Source: Clostridia bacterium (GTDB taxonomy: Bacteria; Bacillota; Clostridia; Oscillospirales; CAG-272). Taken from it: a DNA stretch of 41,927 nt. The stretch lies in contig JAGBSP010000056.1 of NCBI GenBank assembly GCA_017631855.1, forward strand, positions 1-41,927, written 5' to 3'. Positions 7,632 to 15,352 of this stretch are shown here, piece after piece (within the stretch, counting starts at the first letter, position 1; each line of letters starts with the position of its first letter). The notes under the pieces were generated by a model. That model saw only the letters and a list, made by a program, of their open reading frames with translations. It made no database searches and was not told the DNA's origin. Made by a program: the position numbers and the translations under genes.

Positions 7632-9380
7632 ATGAAAACTGTGGAAAAAAATAATACAAAGCCGGTCGAAGCGAAGATACATCGCAGACCGAAGACCGAG
7701 CGCAAGTATGAACGAGTTGCAGACGTGCGCGAATATCTGCGCGTATTGCAGAAGTTCGAAAATCGTGTGGTCTTTTCCTATTTTGATAAAAAGAGAAAGC
7801 TGCACGACGTTACCTACGGAGAATTCCTTGCCAAGATCAAGGCGATTGCCGCAGGACTTACGGCACAGGGATACGCGGGTAAGCGTATTGCAATCATCGG
7901 AGAAACCTCGGTAGAGTGGGTTTCGACCTATCTTGCTGTTCTCGTAACGGGCGGCGTTGCGATTCCGATGGATAAGGAGCTGGAGATCGAGGTGATCGAG
8001 GGCTTCTTAGATAGCGTTGAAGCTGAGGCGATCGTTTATGCGGGAAGTTTTAACGGAAAATTTGCAAGTGCAATGGAGAACCACAAGAGCCTTTCACTCT
8101 TCGTTCCGATCGCTCCCGATGAGGCAGAGCTCGGCGGAAAGGGCGTGATGTCTCTCGAGGCGATTTTTGCCAAGGGCGAGGAAGCCGTCCGCGCAGGATA
8201 CGAGTATCCTCCCGTAAAGAGCCGCGAGGCAATGGCAGAGATGCTCTTTACCTCGGGTACGACGGGAACGAGCAAGTGTGTAATGCTTTCGCAGAAGAAC
8301 ATCTTCTCGGTGGTTACCGCGGCGGCGGCAACCGTAGATTTCAATCAGGATGACGTTATCGTGTCGCTGCTCCCGATCCACCACACCTACGAGCTGGCTT
8401 GTATGCTTGCGGGTATGGATTACGGTATGCACATCTGTATCAACGACTCGCTCACGCACGTGCTCAAAAACTTCAAGATCTTCAAGCCCACCGCACTGGT
8501 TCTGGTGCCTCTCTACGTTTATACCTTTTATAAGCGTATCTGGTCCGAGGCAAAGAAGAGCGGTAGAGATAAAAAGCTTAAGCTCGGTATCGGCGTATCT
8601 CGCGCAATGAGAGGCGTTGGTATTGACAAGCGCGAAGCGCTCTTTGCCGAAGTGCTGGGTGCCTTTGGCGGCAGACTTGAGAAGATCGTCTGCGGCGGTG
8701 CTGCGCTGAACCCCAGAATGATTGAGTTCTTTGAAAACCTCGGCGTTTCGATTTACGAGGGCTTTGGTATTACCGAATGTTCGCCTCTCGTTTGTGTCGC
8801 TCCCTATTATGCGCAGAAATACGGCTCGGTTGGACCGGCAGTTCCTTGCTGTCAGGTTAGAGTTGACGGAGAGCGTATGAACGAGAAGGGATACCTTGAG
8901 GGAGAAATTCAGGTCAAGGGTGACAACGTGATGCTCGGCTACTACAATAACCCCGAAGCGACGGCGGATGCCTTTACCGAGGACGGTTGGTTCCGCACGG
9001 GTGACGTTGGATATATGGATGCCGACGAATACGTGTATATTACGGGACGTATGAAAAACGTCATCGTTCTGGAAAACGGAAAGAACGTCTTCCCCGAGGA
9101 GATTGAGGAATATCTCGGTAACATCGAAACCATCGCAGAGTGTGCCGTCATCGGACGTCAGAACGAAGAAAACGTAACACTCGTTGCTCTCGTGTATCCA
9201 GACGCGACCAAGTATCCCGAGGGAACGACGCTGGAAACTATGGAAAAGGATATCGAGGCGGCAATCCTTGCGATGAACAAGACCCTGCCGACCTACAAGC
9301 AGGTGAAGAAGGTGGAGGCAAGAGAAACGCCGTTTGAAAAGACGACCTCCAGAAAAATTAAACGCCATCTTTTGAGCTGA
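7632..9380 (+). CDS. AMP-forming long-chain fatty-acid-CoA ligase family protein
   Basis: A 582-residue ANL-superfamily enzyme expected to activate a carboxylic acid to an acyl-adenylate and then to a CoA thioester. The ATP-binding P-loop LFTSGTTGTSK lies near residue 205, YEGFGITE near 375, GWFRTGD near 452 and GRMKNVIVLENGKNVFP in the hinge. The C-terminal SRKIKR carries the likely catalytic Lys575. The architecture best resembles long-chain acyl-CoA synthetases; the exact chain length cannot be read from sequence. GGAGG precedes the ATG. Its position between a MarR gene and FakB/FakA points to handling of exogenous fatty acids. Confidence 0.88.
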   Translation: MKTVEKNNTKPVEAKIHRRPKTERKYERVADVREYLRVLQKFENRVVFSYFDKKRKLHDVTYGEFLAKIKAIAAGLTAQGYAGKRIAIIGETSVEWVSTYLAVLVTGGVAIPMDKELEIEVIEGFLDSVEAEAIVYAGSFNGKFASAMENHKSLSLFVPIAPDEAELGGKGVMSLEAIFAKGEEAVRAGYEYPPVKSREAMAEMLFTSGTTGTSKCVMLSQKNIFSVVTAAAATVDFNQDDVIVSLLPIHHTYELACMLAGMDYGMHICINDSLTHVLKNFKIFKPTALVLVPLYVYTFYKRIWSEAKKSGRDKKLKLGIGVSRAMRGVGIDKREALFAEVLGAFGGRLEKIVCGGAALNPRMIEFFENLGVSIYEGFGITECSPLVCVAPYYAQKYGSVGPAVPCCQVRVDGERMNEKGYLEGEIQVKGDNVMLGYYNNPEATADAFTEDGWFRTGDVGYMDADEYVYITGRMKNVIVLENGKNVFPEEIEEYLGNIETIAECAVIGRQNEENVTLVALVYPDATKYPEGTTLETMEKDIEAAILAMNKTLPTYKQVKKVEARETPFEKTTSRKIKRHLLS

Positions 9381-9412
9381 TTGGACGGATCGAAAGAATT
9401 TCCGAAAAATAC

Positions 9413-9441
9413 TTGACAAAATCAAGAAGATGATCTATAAT
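9413..9441 (+). promoter_or_regulatory. consensus promoter of the DegV-FakA pair
   Basis: TTGACA (9413-9418), 17 bp, TATAAT (9436-9441): full consensus in both hexamers. It makes the downstream pair independent of the marR promoter. Confidence 0.85.
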
Positions 9442-9505
9442 AGTATCGATAACTACTTTTGAATATTTTTACAACCGTCAATAAAACAGAAAGGTGGAAG
9501 TTTTT

Positions 9506-10369
9506 ATGGAAAATTATGTAATCTTGACCGATTCCTCGTGCGATCTCCCTAAGGAGCTTGCGGCAGAGCTGGATCTTCACGTGATCTCGCTGGAGGCGGT
9601 GTTTGATAACGGAACGACCAAGTTCGATTCGGAGATCGACGTAAAGGATTTTTACGCGCAGCTCCGCGACAAGGTACAGATCACGACCTCCGCGGTCGGA
9701 ATTGACCGTTTCCTCAACTTTATCGAGCCGTTTCTGGCAGAAGGAAAGGACGTTCTTTACCTCGGATTTACCTCGGGATTGAGCGGAACCTTCAATGCCG
9801 GCTTCGTTGCTTCGCAGGAGCTTTCGGAAAAATATCCCGACCGTAAGGTTTATGCCGTCGATACGCTTTGCGCATCGCTCGGCGAGGGACTTCTCGTATA
9901 TCTTTGCGCAAAGATGCGCCTTGCGGGCAAGGGAATCGACGAGGTTCGCCTGTTTGCAGAGGATAATAAGCTCAATCTTTGCCACTGGTTCACCGTAGAC
10001 GATCTTTTCTTCCTCAAGAGAGGCGGACGTGTCAGCGCCGCAACGGCAGTAATGGGAACGATGCTCAGCATCAAGCCCGTCATGCACGTTGACAACAAAG
10101 GAAGACTCGTTAACGTAGAGAAGGCAAGAGGTAGAAAAGCATCGTTGGATTCGCTGTTCAACAAGATGAAGGCGACGGCGATCGAGCCCGAAAAGCAGAC
10201 CTGCTTTATTTGTCACGGAGATTGCGAGGAGGATGCAAAATATCTGGCGGAGCGTATGAAGAAGGAGCTTGGTGTTCCCGAGGTCATTATCGGTTACACG
10301 GGTCCCGTCATCGGCGCACATTCCGGCCCCGGTACGCTGGCAATTTTCTATCTTGGAACGGAGAGGTAA
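9506..10369 (+). CDS. DegV family fatty-acid-binding protein (FakB-like)
   Basis: A 287-residue protein of the EDD/DegV fold. Known members bind one fatty acid and present it to the kinase FakA, which phosphorylates the carboxylate for phospholipid synthesis. Seen here: the opening VILTDSSCDLP, the TTSAVG loop that contacts the carboxylate, LGFTSGLSGT, and FLKRGGRVSAATA in the second half. The start is the ATG at 9506 behind AAGGTGG; a GTG at 9494 overlaps that ribosome site and is unlikely. The fakA-like gene begins six bases after its stop, the expected partner, so the functional call is good. Fatty-acid preference is unknown. Confidence 0.88.
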   Translation: MENYVILTDSSCDLPKELAAELDLHVISLEAVFDNGTTKFDSEIDVKDFYAQLRDKVQITTSAVGIDRFLNFIEPFLAEGKDVLYLGFTSGLSGTFNAGFVASQELSEKYPDRKVYAVDTLCASLGEGLLVYLCAKMRLAGKGIDEVRLFAEDNKLNLCHWFTVDDLFFLKRGGRVSAATAVMGTMLSIKPVMHVDNKGRLVNVEKARGRKASLDSLFNKMKATAIEPEKQTCFICHGDCEEDAKYLAERMKKELGVPEVIIGYTGPVIGAHSGPGTLAIFYLGTER

Positions 10370-10375
10370 GTTTTC

Positions 10376-12016
10376 ATGACAATGACAGGACATATGTTTT
10401 TGGGTATGCTGCTGTCGGCGGCAAATGCGCTGGACAACAGTCAGAAGCTCATAAACAATATGAACGTATTTCCCGTGCCGGATGGCGATACGGGAATCAA
10501 TATGACACTCACGATGCGTACGATGAAGAAGATGGAAGATTTCGAGTCGCTTTCCGACTGTGCGAAAAAGGCGGCAGACGTCGCTCTTCGTTCGGCAAGA
10601 GGAAACTCGGGAGCAATTCTTTCGCTCTTTTTCCGCGGTATGGCAAAATCCTTCCGCGGATTGGATGAGGCAACTGCGGCAGAAATTGCGGTCGCGTTCC
10701 GTACGGGTTATAACGAGGCGTATAAGGCGGTAATGAACCCCACCGCAGGAACTATTCTTACGGTGATGCAAAAATGTGCCGAAAAGGCAGAGGAGTTTAC
10801 CGCAGGCGGAGAAATTTCGGTTGAGGATTTGTTTGAAAAGCTCGTCGAGGTTGCCGAGATTGCCTTGGCAAAAACGCCCGAGCAGCTTCCGAAGCTCAAG
10901 GAAGCGCACGTGGTGGACGCGGGCGGCTACGGCTTCGTTACCATTCTCAAGGGAATGCTTGCGGCACTGCAGAAGAATCCCGTTGTGCTTTTGAACGAGG
11001 GAACCTCGCAATCGGGTGCAGCAGATTTCTCCGAATTTGATGGAGAGGAGATCACCTTTGCGTACTGCACCGAGTGCATCGTTGAAAAGGACGAGGCACA
11101 TCGCGGAGAGGGCGTGGCAGAAGAATTCCACGCGTTTCTCGGTGAGATTGGTGACAGCGTTGTTTTTCTTGACGACGAGGAGATCATCAAATTCCACGTG
11201 CATACCGATCATCCCGGCGCAGTCATGGAAAAGGCAATTGAGTACGGAAGCCTTGCGACCGTAAAGATCGAAAATATGAAGATGCAGCACTCCGAAAAGG
11301 TGGTCGAGCAGGACCGTAAGGATCGCCCCGATCCTTCGGTGGAGCGCGTTGCCGCTCCCACCAAAAAGTATGGCTTTGTTTCGGTCTGCCTTGGTGACGG
11401 AATTGCTGATGCATTTATGGATATCGGTGTCGATCGCGTGATCCGCGGCGGACAGACGATGAATCCGAGTACGCAGGACATTATGGACGCGGTCAATCTG
11501 ACACCTGCCGAATACGTATTCGTGCTCCCCAACAATAAAAATATTTATATGGTTGCCGAGCAGGCGGCAAAGCTGGTTCGCGACAAAAAGGTCGTGGTCA
11601 TCCCTACGCGGAGTGTTCCGCAGGGAATTACGGCAATGATCGCATTCAATCCCGACGCATCCGTCGAGGAAAACGAACAGCAGATGAAGGACTCTCTTGC
11701 AAACGTGGTCAGTATGTCGATCACGCACGCTGTTCGCAGTACGACAGTACAAGGGGAGAAGATTACCGACGGACAGATGCTCGGTCTTGTGGACGGAAGC
11801 ATCGACTGCGTTGCCAACAGCGCAGAGGAGTGCCTTGAGCGCCTTGCCGAAAAGATGAAGGACGCTTCTTACGTCATGGTCTTCCTTGGCGAGGACGTTC
11901 CCGAAGATGCGCAGGAAAGAGTGGAAGAGATCATTCGAAAAAAAGCGCCGATGTGCGAACTTTCGGTTATGGTCGGTGGACAACCGCTCTATCCGTACGT
12001 GATTTCGGTGGAATAA
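10376..12016 (+). CDS. fakA: fatty acid kinase FakA-like (DAK2/DhaL domain protein, YloV type)
   Basis: A 546-residue cytosolic protein. The N-terminal DhaL-type kinase domain has the Mg-ATP binding PVPDGDTG (residues 34-41) and RSARGNSGAILS. A middle domain includes the TECIVE segment, and the C-terminal part from about residue 325 resembles a DegV-like fold, as in characterised FakA/YloV proteins. With FakB it makes acyl-phosphate from free fatty acids for PlsY. GGAGAGG precedes the start; ATG codons at 10376 and 10382 are both possible. The short gap to the DegV gene implies one operon, closed by a strong terminator. Confidence 0.9.
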   Translation: MTMTGHMFLGMLLSAANALDNSQKLINNMNVFPVPDGDTGINMTLTMRTMKKMEDFESLSDCAKKAADVALRSARGNSGAILSLFFRGMAKSFRGLDEATAAEIAVAFRTGYNEAYKAVMNPTAGTILTVMQKCAEKAEEFTAGGEISVEDLFEKLVEVAEIALAKTPEQLPKLKEAHVVDAGGYGFVTILKGMLAALQKNPVVLLNEGTSQSGAADFSEFDGEEITFAYCTECIVEKDEAHRGEGVAEEFHAFLGEIGDSVVFLDDEEIIKFHVHTDHPGAVMEKAIEYGSLATVKIENMKMQHSEKVVEQDRKDRPDPSVERVAAPTKKYGFVSVCLGDGIADAFMDIGVDRVIRGGQTMNPSTQDIMDAVNLTPAEYVFVLPNNKNIYMVAEQAAKLVRDKKVVVIPTRSVPQGITAMIAFNPDASVEENEQQMKDSLANVVSMSITHAVRSTTVQGEKITDGQMLGLVDGSIDCVANSAEECLERLAEKMKDASYVMVFLGEDVPEDAQERVEEIIRKKAPMCELSVMVGGQPLYPYVISVE

Positions 12017-12024
12017 TTTGATTT

Positions 12025-12060
12025 AAAAAGCGAAGTCGTAATGGACTTCGCTTTTTTATT
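12025..12060 (+). terminator. terminator after fakA
   Basis: Stem AAAAAGCGAAGTC (12025-12037) / GACTTCGCTTTTT (12044-12056) with a six-base loop, continuing into a T-rich tail. Confidence 0.85.
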
Positions 12061-12081
12061 TTTCTCTCTTTTTGCAAAATT

Positions 12082-12110
12082 GAATAAATGCGACAGATCT
12101 GGCAAAAATA
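12082..12110 (+). promoter_or_regulatory. sigma-F-like sporulation promoter
   Basis: GGCAAAAATA (12101-12110) fits the published Bacillus sigma-F -10 pattern GGnnAnAnTW at every fixed position. GAATA (12082-12086) is a partial match to the -35 GYWTA, with a 14-bp spacer that is slightly short. No sigma-A pair is visible here. It lies 40 bp upstream of a SpoIIQ-like gene. Confidence 0.45.
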
Positions 12111-12149
12111 GTAGCAGTGAAGATCAAGAACGCAAAGGAGTTGAAAATC

Positions 12150-12902
12150 ATGTCTGAACAATCAAAGAAAAAGAGTCTTTCCGAAAAACTGAAGAATACA
12201 AAGGTCAACCACGCTGCGCTGATCGGGACCGTGCTCGTCCTCGTGCTGCTGGCGATCATTATTTCGGTGACGGTAGTCTCAAACCGCGCAAAGAAGAAGG
12301 GAGACGGAATGCCCGAGCCCGACGATCGAGTGGAAACGGAAGAAACCAAAGAGCCCGAAGAAACGAAGCCGCCTGTATCGCAACAGCCTTCCGATTCGGA
12401 GCAGAAGCCGCCAAAGGATAATTCCTCGACGGTGGAAAACAAGCTTCCCTCGTTCGTGCTTCCTGTCAGCGGAGCGCTTTCCAAGAAACACGATTCGGAA
12501 ATGCAGGTCCATTCGACGACGATGAACGATTATCGCGTTCACATCGGCGTGGACATCTCGACCGACGCGAATGCGCCCGTCTATGCGGCGGCGGACGGAA
12601 CGGTATCGAAGATTTGGAAGGATCCGATGATGGGATACAGCATTGCCATCAAGCATAGTGGAAATTGCTATACCATTTATAAGAACCTCTCCGAAACGCT
12701 TCCTGACGGAATTAGGGAAGGAAGCTCGGTGCGATCGGGACAGCTGATCGCCTCGGTGGGCGAGAGCGCGATGATTGAGGTCGCTGAGGAGCCGCACTTG
12801 CACTTTGAGATGACGGTGGCAGATCTTGCCGTCGATCCGCTGGAATATTTCAGCGAAAAGTCGCTCGAATCTCTTTCGATTGATGCATCTTACGGAGAAT
12901 AA
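12150..12902 (+). CDS. membrane-anchored M23 (LytM) peptidase domain protein, SpoIIQ-like
   Basis: A 250-residue bitopic protein: short cytosolic N-terminus, a membrane helix at residues about 22-44, a Glu/Pro/Lys-rich linker (50-100) and a LytM domain. The zinc ligands appear complete: HIGVD gives His131 and Asp135, and HLHFE gives His218. An active endopeptidase is therefore possible, whereas Bacillus SpoIIQ lacks a ligand and clostridial SpoIIQ keeps it. Size, topology and the sigma-F-like promoter upstream support a forespore role in engulfment, but a general cell-wall hydrolase cannot be excluded. The ATG at 12150 follows AAGGAG. Confidence 0.8.
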   Translation: MSEQSKKKSLSEKLKNTKVNHAALIGTVLVLVLLAIIISVTVVSNRAKKKGDGMPEPDDRVETEETKEPEETKPPVSQQPSDSEQKPPKDNSSTVENKLPSFVLPVSGALSKKHDSEMQVHSTTMNDYRVHIGVDISTDANAPVYAAADGTVSKIWKDPMMGYSIAIKHSGNCYTIYKNLSETLPDGIREGSSVRSGQLIASVGESAMIEVAEEPHLHFEMTVADLAVDPLEYFSEKSLESLSIDASYGE

Positions 12903-12904
12903 TC

Positions 12905-12936
12905 AAAACGGGTGAGCCGAAGCTCACCCGTTTTTT
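12905..12936. terminator. bidirectional terminator between the M23 gene and mini-protein copy 1
   Basis: Stem AAAACGGGTGAGC / GCTCACCCGTTTT (12905-12917 and 12922-12934) with a CGAA loop, followed by a T run. A near-copy with the same GGGTGAGC core sits at 14076-14109 beside the second mini-protein gene. Confidence 0.85.
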
Positions 12937-12943
12937 ATTCGAC

Positions 12944-13033
12944 TTAGCCGCAGCAGCAAAAGATGATCAGCAGGGCAATAATGATCAGCCAGATCCAGTT
13001 ATCGTCAAAAAGATTGCACAGACAGTTATTCAT
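12944..13033 (-). CDS. 29-residue Cys-rich membrane mini-protein, copy 1
   Basis: A tiny open frame encoding 29 residues. It begins MNNCLCNLFDDNW, continues with a hydrophobic helix of Ile/Leu/Ala, and ends in FCCCG, so two cysteines lie at one face and three at the other end of a single membrane segment. It is identical to the copy at 14117-14206. This copy has no ribosome site before its ATG (the upstream sequence reads AGACAGCATCGAC), so it may be silent. I know no function; small hydrophobic peptides of this kind are common in spore-forming Firmicutes. Confidence 0.55.
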   Translation of the reverse strand: MNNCLCNLFDDNWIWLIIIALLIIFCCCG

Positions 13034-13037
13034 AAAA
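12944..13037. repeat. 94-bp perfect direct repeat, copy 1
   Basis: Bases 12944-13037 are identical to 14117-14210 without a mismatch and in the same orientation. The repeat begins at the mini-protein stop codon and ends four bases upstream of its ATG, so the copies share the gene but not the leader. Confidence 0.95.
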
Positions 13038-13063
13038 ATGTCGATGCTGTCTCATCTTTTATG

Positions 13064-13095
13064 GCCCGTTAGAATCTAATCTAGCGGGCTTTTAT
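13064..13095. terminator. hairpin downstream of the lipoprotein gene
   Basis: Stem GCCCGTTAGA (13064-13073) / TCTAGCGGGC (13080-13089), one G-T pair, loop ATCTAA, followed by TTTTATAT on the plus strand. On the minus strand, where the lipoprotein ends, the tail is poor, so its direction is uncertain. Confidence 0.45.
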
Positions 13096-13108
13096 ATATT
13101 ATACTCGT

Positions 13109-13615
13109 TTATGGCGTGAAGATAACCTTGCCGGTAACTTCTTTGATTTCAATCTTAAAGTAGGAGTTCCAGCGTGGATTATAACCATTGATAAAGTCTG
13201 CGGTTTCAAATTCTGCATTTCCAGCGGCGTTTAGATTAATAGTAAATTCTGCGTATGTCGTTGGATCTTCGGGAACGTACCGATACTCCGCCTCAAATGT
13301 TACGGACACATTCTCATAATACGCAATTGAAAGAACACCAGAAATAGTTTGAACGGCGTTACTTATTTGTTGTCCATAGTTGTTTTTACCGGGCTTTGAT
13401 TTCCAATCAAGATATGTTTTGTAGTTGTCCAAATTCAGTTCAATTTCTTTGTGATGGCACTCGTCATTTTCTTCGTCATCAGATTGCTCTTTATTTACAT
13501 TGGGAGATTGCTCTGTGTCAAGGTCGTCCAATGTCTGTTTTGGGGTATCATCATCACAGGCAACGCAACAAAAAATAATCAGGGCGATTAAAAAAATGGC
13601 TATTACTTTTTTCAT
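13109..13615 (-). CDS. hypothetical lipoprotein
   Basis: A 168-residue exported protein. Residues 1-19 form a lipoprotein signal peptide (MKKVIAIFLIALIIF, then CVAC with Cys20 as the lipidation site; Cys at -3 is unusual). An acidic low-complexity linker (DDDTPKQTLDDLDTEQ, residues 21-53) follows, then a beta-rich domain with no motif I recognise. Base composition is clearly more AT-rich than in flanking genes. Together with the coiled-coil gene 15 bases upstream it forms a small island bracketed by the 94-bp repeats, which suggests later acquisition or rearrangement. Confidence 0.75.
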   Translation of the reverse strand: MKKVIAIFLIALIIFCCVACDDDTPKQTLDDLDTEQSPNVNKEQSDDEENDECHHKEIELNLDNYKTYLDWKSKPGKNNYGQQISNAVQTISGVLSIAYYENVSVTFEAEYRYVPEDPTTYAEFTINLNAAGNAEFETADFINGYNPRWNSYFKIEIKEVTGKVIFTP

Positions 13616-13630
13616 GATAAACCTCTTGCT

Positions 13631-13819
13631 TTATTCTTTAGTTTGAATTTTATTGTAGTATTTGTGCGTAGCGATGATTTCGTCCTTGAGGGTGTCAACC
13701 TTATCTCTGAGCGTGCCTACTTTATTATTGAGGGCTCCGTTCTCAGCGAGAAGGGAATCACGCTCGGCTTTCAGCGTGGCGATTTCTGCCTGAAGGGATA
13801 CAAGGCTTTTATCCCCCAT
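13631..13819 (-). CDS. small coiled-coil protein
   Basis: A 62-residue protein, almost entirely one predicted coiled coil: leucines recur at heptad spacing in LQAEIATLKAERDSLLAEN and VGTLRDKVDTLKDEIIA. No membrane segment is present. The ribosome site is weak (GGGAAG about ten bases before the ATG). It lies 15 bases upstream of the lipoprotein gene and was probably transcribed with it. No function can be assigned from the sequence. Confidence 0.5.
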   Translation of the reverse strand: MGDKSLVSLQAEIATLKAERDSLLAENGALNNKVGTLRDKVDTLKDEIIATHKYYNKIQTKE

Positions 13820-13978
13820 ATAAAATACTTCCCAAAGTTCAACACCGAGAGGGCTGGTCGACTGAAACTTCAGATAATATAGACCTTAAAAATTATATCA
13901 TGAATTCTATTTTTTGTCAAGAAAGGAATAAAAGGATGCTCAGTCCTGATGTTCTGCGAAAAATGATTGTACAAGTGG

Positions 13979-14070
13979 TTAATGTTTGGTAATGGTGTCA
14001 TCGATAAACTTTGAATTATCCGACAGTACCACCCCGTAGGAATCTCTGTCGATCGACGCGTCGTATGGTG
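13979..14070 (-). pseudogene. possible gene remnant (C-terminal fragment)
   Basis: One minus-strand frame reads YDASIDRDSYGVVLSDNSKF, then IDDTITKH and a stop, with codon use like real genes, but there is no start or upstream body: the frame runs into the hairpin at 14076-14109. It may be the tail of a gene lost when the neighbouring repeat formed, or it may be chance. Confidence 0.2.
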
Positions 14071-14075
14071 AATAA

Positions 14076-14109
14076 GAAACACGGGTGAGCCAAAGCTCAC
14101 CCGTGTTTC
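14076..14109. terminator. hairpin downstream of mini-protein copy 2
   Basis: Perfect 15-bp stem GAAACACGGGTGAGC / GCTCACCCGTGTTTC with loop CAAA. It shares the GGGTGAGC/GCTCACCC core with the hairpin at 12905-12934. The tails are only moderately T-rich. Confidence 0.65.
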
Positions 14110-14116
14110 TATTGTT

Positions 14117-14206
14117 TTAGCCGCAGCAGCAAAAGATGATCAGCAGGGCAATAATGATCAGCCAGATCCAGTTATCGTCAAAAAGATTGCACAGACAGTT
14201 ATTCAT
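14117..14206 (-). CDS. 29-residue Cys-rich membrane mini-protein, copy 2
   Basis: It encodes the same 29 residues as copy 1: MNNCLCNLFDDNW, one hydrophobic segment, and an FCCCG end. This copy has a proper ribosome site, GGGAGGACC, about ten bases before its ATG, and its own hairpin leader upstream, so it is probably the ancestral, expressed gene. Paired cysteine clusters at each end of the helix suggest metal binding, disulfide linking or lipidation, but none is demonstrated. It lies downstream of the oxidoreductase gene on the same strand and could be read from that promoter. Confidence 0.65.
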   Translation of the reverse strand: MNNCLCNLFDDNWIWLIIIALLIIFCCCG

Positions 14207-14210
14207 AAAA
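14117..14210. repeat. 94-bp perfect direct repeat, copy 2
   Basis: Identical to 12944-13037. The two copies bracket about 1.1 kb containing the lipoprotein and coiled-coil genes. Confidence 0.95.
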
Positions 14211-14224
14211 TGAGGTCCTCCCAA

Positions 14225-14270
14225 TCATAGTGATAGTAAGGGATCGCGTCCCTTCGATACCATAATATGA
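14225..14270 (-). other. hairpin in the leader of mini-protein copy 2
   Basis: Core stem AAGGGA (14238-14243) / TCCCTT (14249-14254) with loop TCGCG, extended imperfectly by TCATAGTGATAG and CGATACCATAATATGA. It lies between the oxidoreductase stop and the mini-protein ribosome site, and could end the first transcript or stabilise the second. There is no U run. Confidence 0.4.
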
Positions 14271-14290
14271 GGAAGGACCTTGTTTGGTGA

Positions 14291-15352
14291 TTAGCAAATT
14301 TTGTCGTCAATCTCAACGGGAAGACCCGTTTCGTCGGAGCGGAATGCCGCTTCCATTACCTTCATTACGCGCTGAAGCTCACCGTGCTTGATGAGCTGAG
14401 TTTCCTTGCCGTCGATCGCGGCGCAGACGTTGCGGTAGAAATTGTGGACGTCGGACTTCGGCAGTTCGACTTCATGCTCGGCAATGGTAGAGCTATCTCT
14501 GGGAGCCATCGTTTTGGTAAGCCCTGCGGCGGTGACCACGGGAACGACGTTGCCCGGATCCCATTCGGTGCATTCAACCACGCGTAAAGGCTTGTTCCAA
14601 TCCTCGATGACAGCGCTTCCGTTGGTTCCGTTGACGTACCAGCGGGGCAGATTGATAAAGTGCGAGGTGCCGACCTCAATATGTGCGGTCAGCTCTTTTT
14701 CAAAGAAGATATCCAGCTTGAAGCCGTCGTCTACTTCGTAGTTGGTGATGTGATCGCAACGGCACCAGATGCGCTCGATCTTCTTGTCGGGAACCATCTG
14801 AAGGATCTGGTCGATCAGGTGAACGCCCCAGTCAAGGATCATTCCGCCGCCGTGCTCCTTCTGTCCGCGCCAGTCACCGGGAATTCCGTGCGAGCCCTGA
14901 ACGCGCGATTCGATCTGGAAGATATCGCCCAACTCACCCGAAGCATAAAGCTCCTTGACCGCGAGAAAATCCGCATCCCAACGGCGATTCTGATGTACCG
15001 TAAAGAGCTTTCCCGTGCGGTTCGAGGCGTCGATCATTTTCAAAAGATCTTCGCTCGACATCGTAACAGGCTTTTCCGAAATGACGTTTTTGCCCGCTTC
15101 CATTGCGGCAACCGCCATCGGCATATGCCACTCGTTCGGGGTGGCAATCGTAACAACGTCTACCGTTTCATCGGCAATCAGCGACTCAAAGGAATCGTAA
15201 ACGAAAATGCCCTTTTCCTTTGCAGCCTCTCTTTTTGCCTCGTCAATATCCCAAATACCGGCAACCTCGGCAACGTCGCTGATCAAAAGCTTCTTTGCGT
15301 GCCAAGCGCCCATTCCGCCGTATCCTACAATAGCAATTCTTTTTTTACTCAT
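14291..15352 (-). CDS. Gfo/Idh/MocA family NAD(P)-dependent oxidoreductase
   Basis: A 353-residue cytosolic dehydrogenase. The N-terminal Rossmann fold shows IAIVGYGGMGAWH (residues 6-18), and ISEKPVTM holds the family Glu-Lys-Pro signature (93-95). The second half (GGGMILDWGVHLIDQILQM) carries the conserved Asp and His of the active-site helix. Members oxidise sugars, inositols or related polyols; the substrate cannot be read here. The ATG at 15352 follows GAGG. The promoter at 15407-15435 serves it. No sugar transporter or kinase lies nearby, so pathway context is missing. Confidence 0.9.
   Translation of the reverse strand: MSKKRIAIVGYGGMGAWHAKKLLISDVAEVAGIWDIDEAKREAAKEKGIFVYDSFESLIADETVDVVTIATPNEWHMPMAVAAMEAGKNVISEKPVTMSSEDLLKMIDASNRTGKLFTVHQNRRWDADFLAVKELYASGELGDIFQIESRVQGSHGIPGDWRGQKEHGGGMILDWGVHLIDQILQMVPDKKIERIWCRCDHITNYEVDDGFKLDIFFEKELTAHIEVGTSHFINLPRWYVNGTNGSAVIEDWNKPLRVVECTEWDPGNVVPVVTAAGLTKTMAPRDSSTIAEHEVELPKSDVHNFYRNVCAAIDGKETQLIKHGELQRVMKVMEAAFRSDETGLPVEIDDKIC

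Noticed and set aside
9422-11983. Very long open frame on the minus strand (over 850 codons)
   Set aside because: It is fully antisense to the DegV and FakA genes, has no recognisable domain, and is rich in Cys/His/Arg. GC-biased third positions of the real genes keep the opposite strand open.
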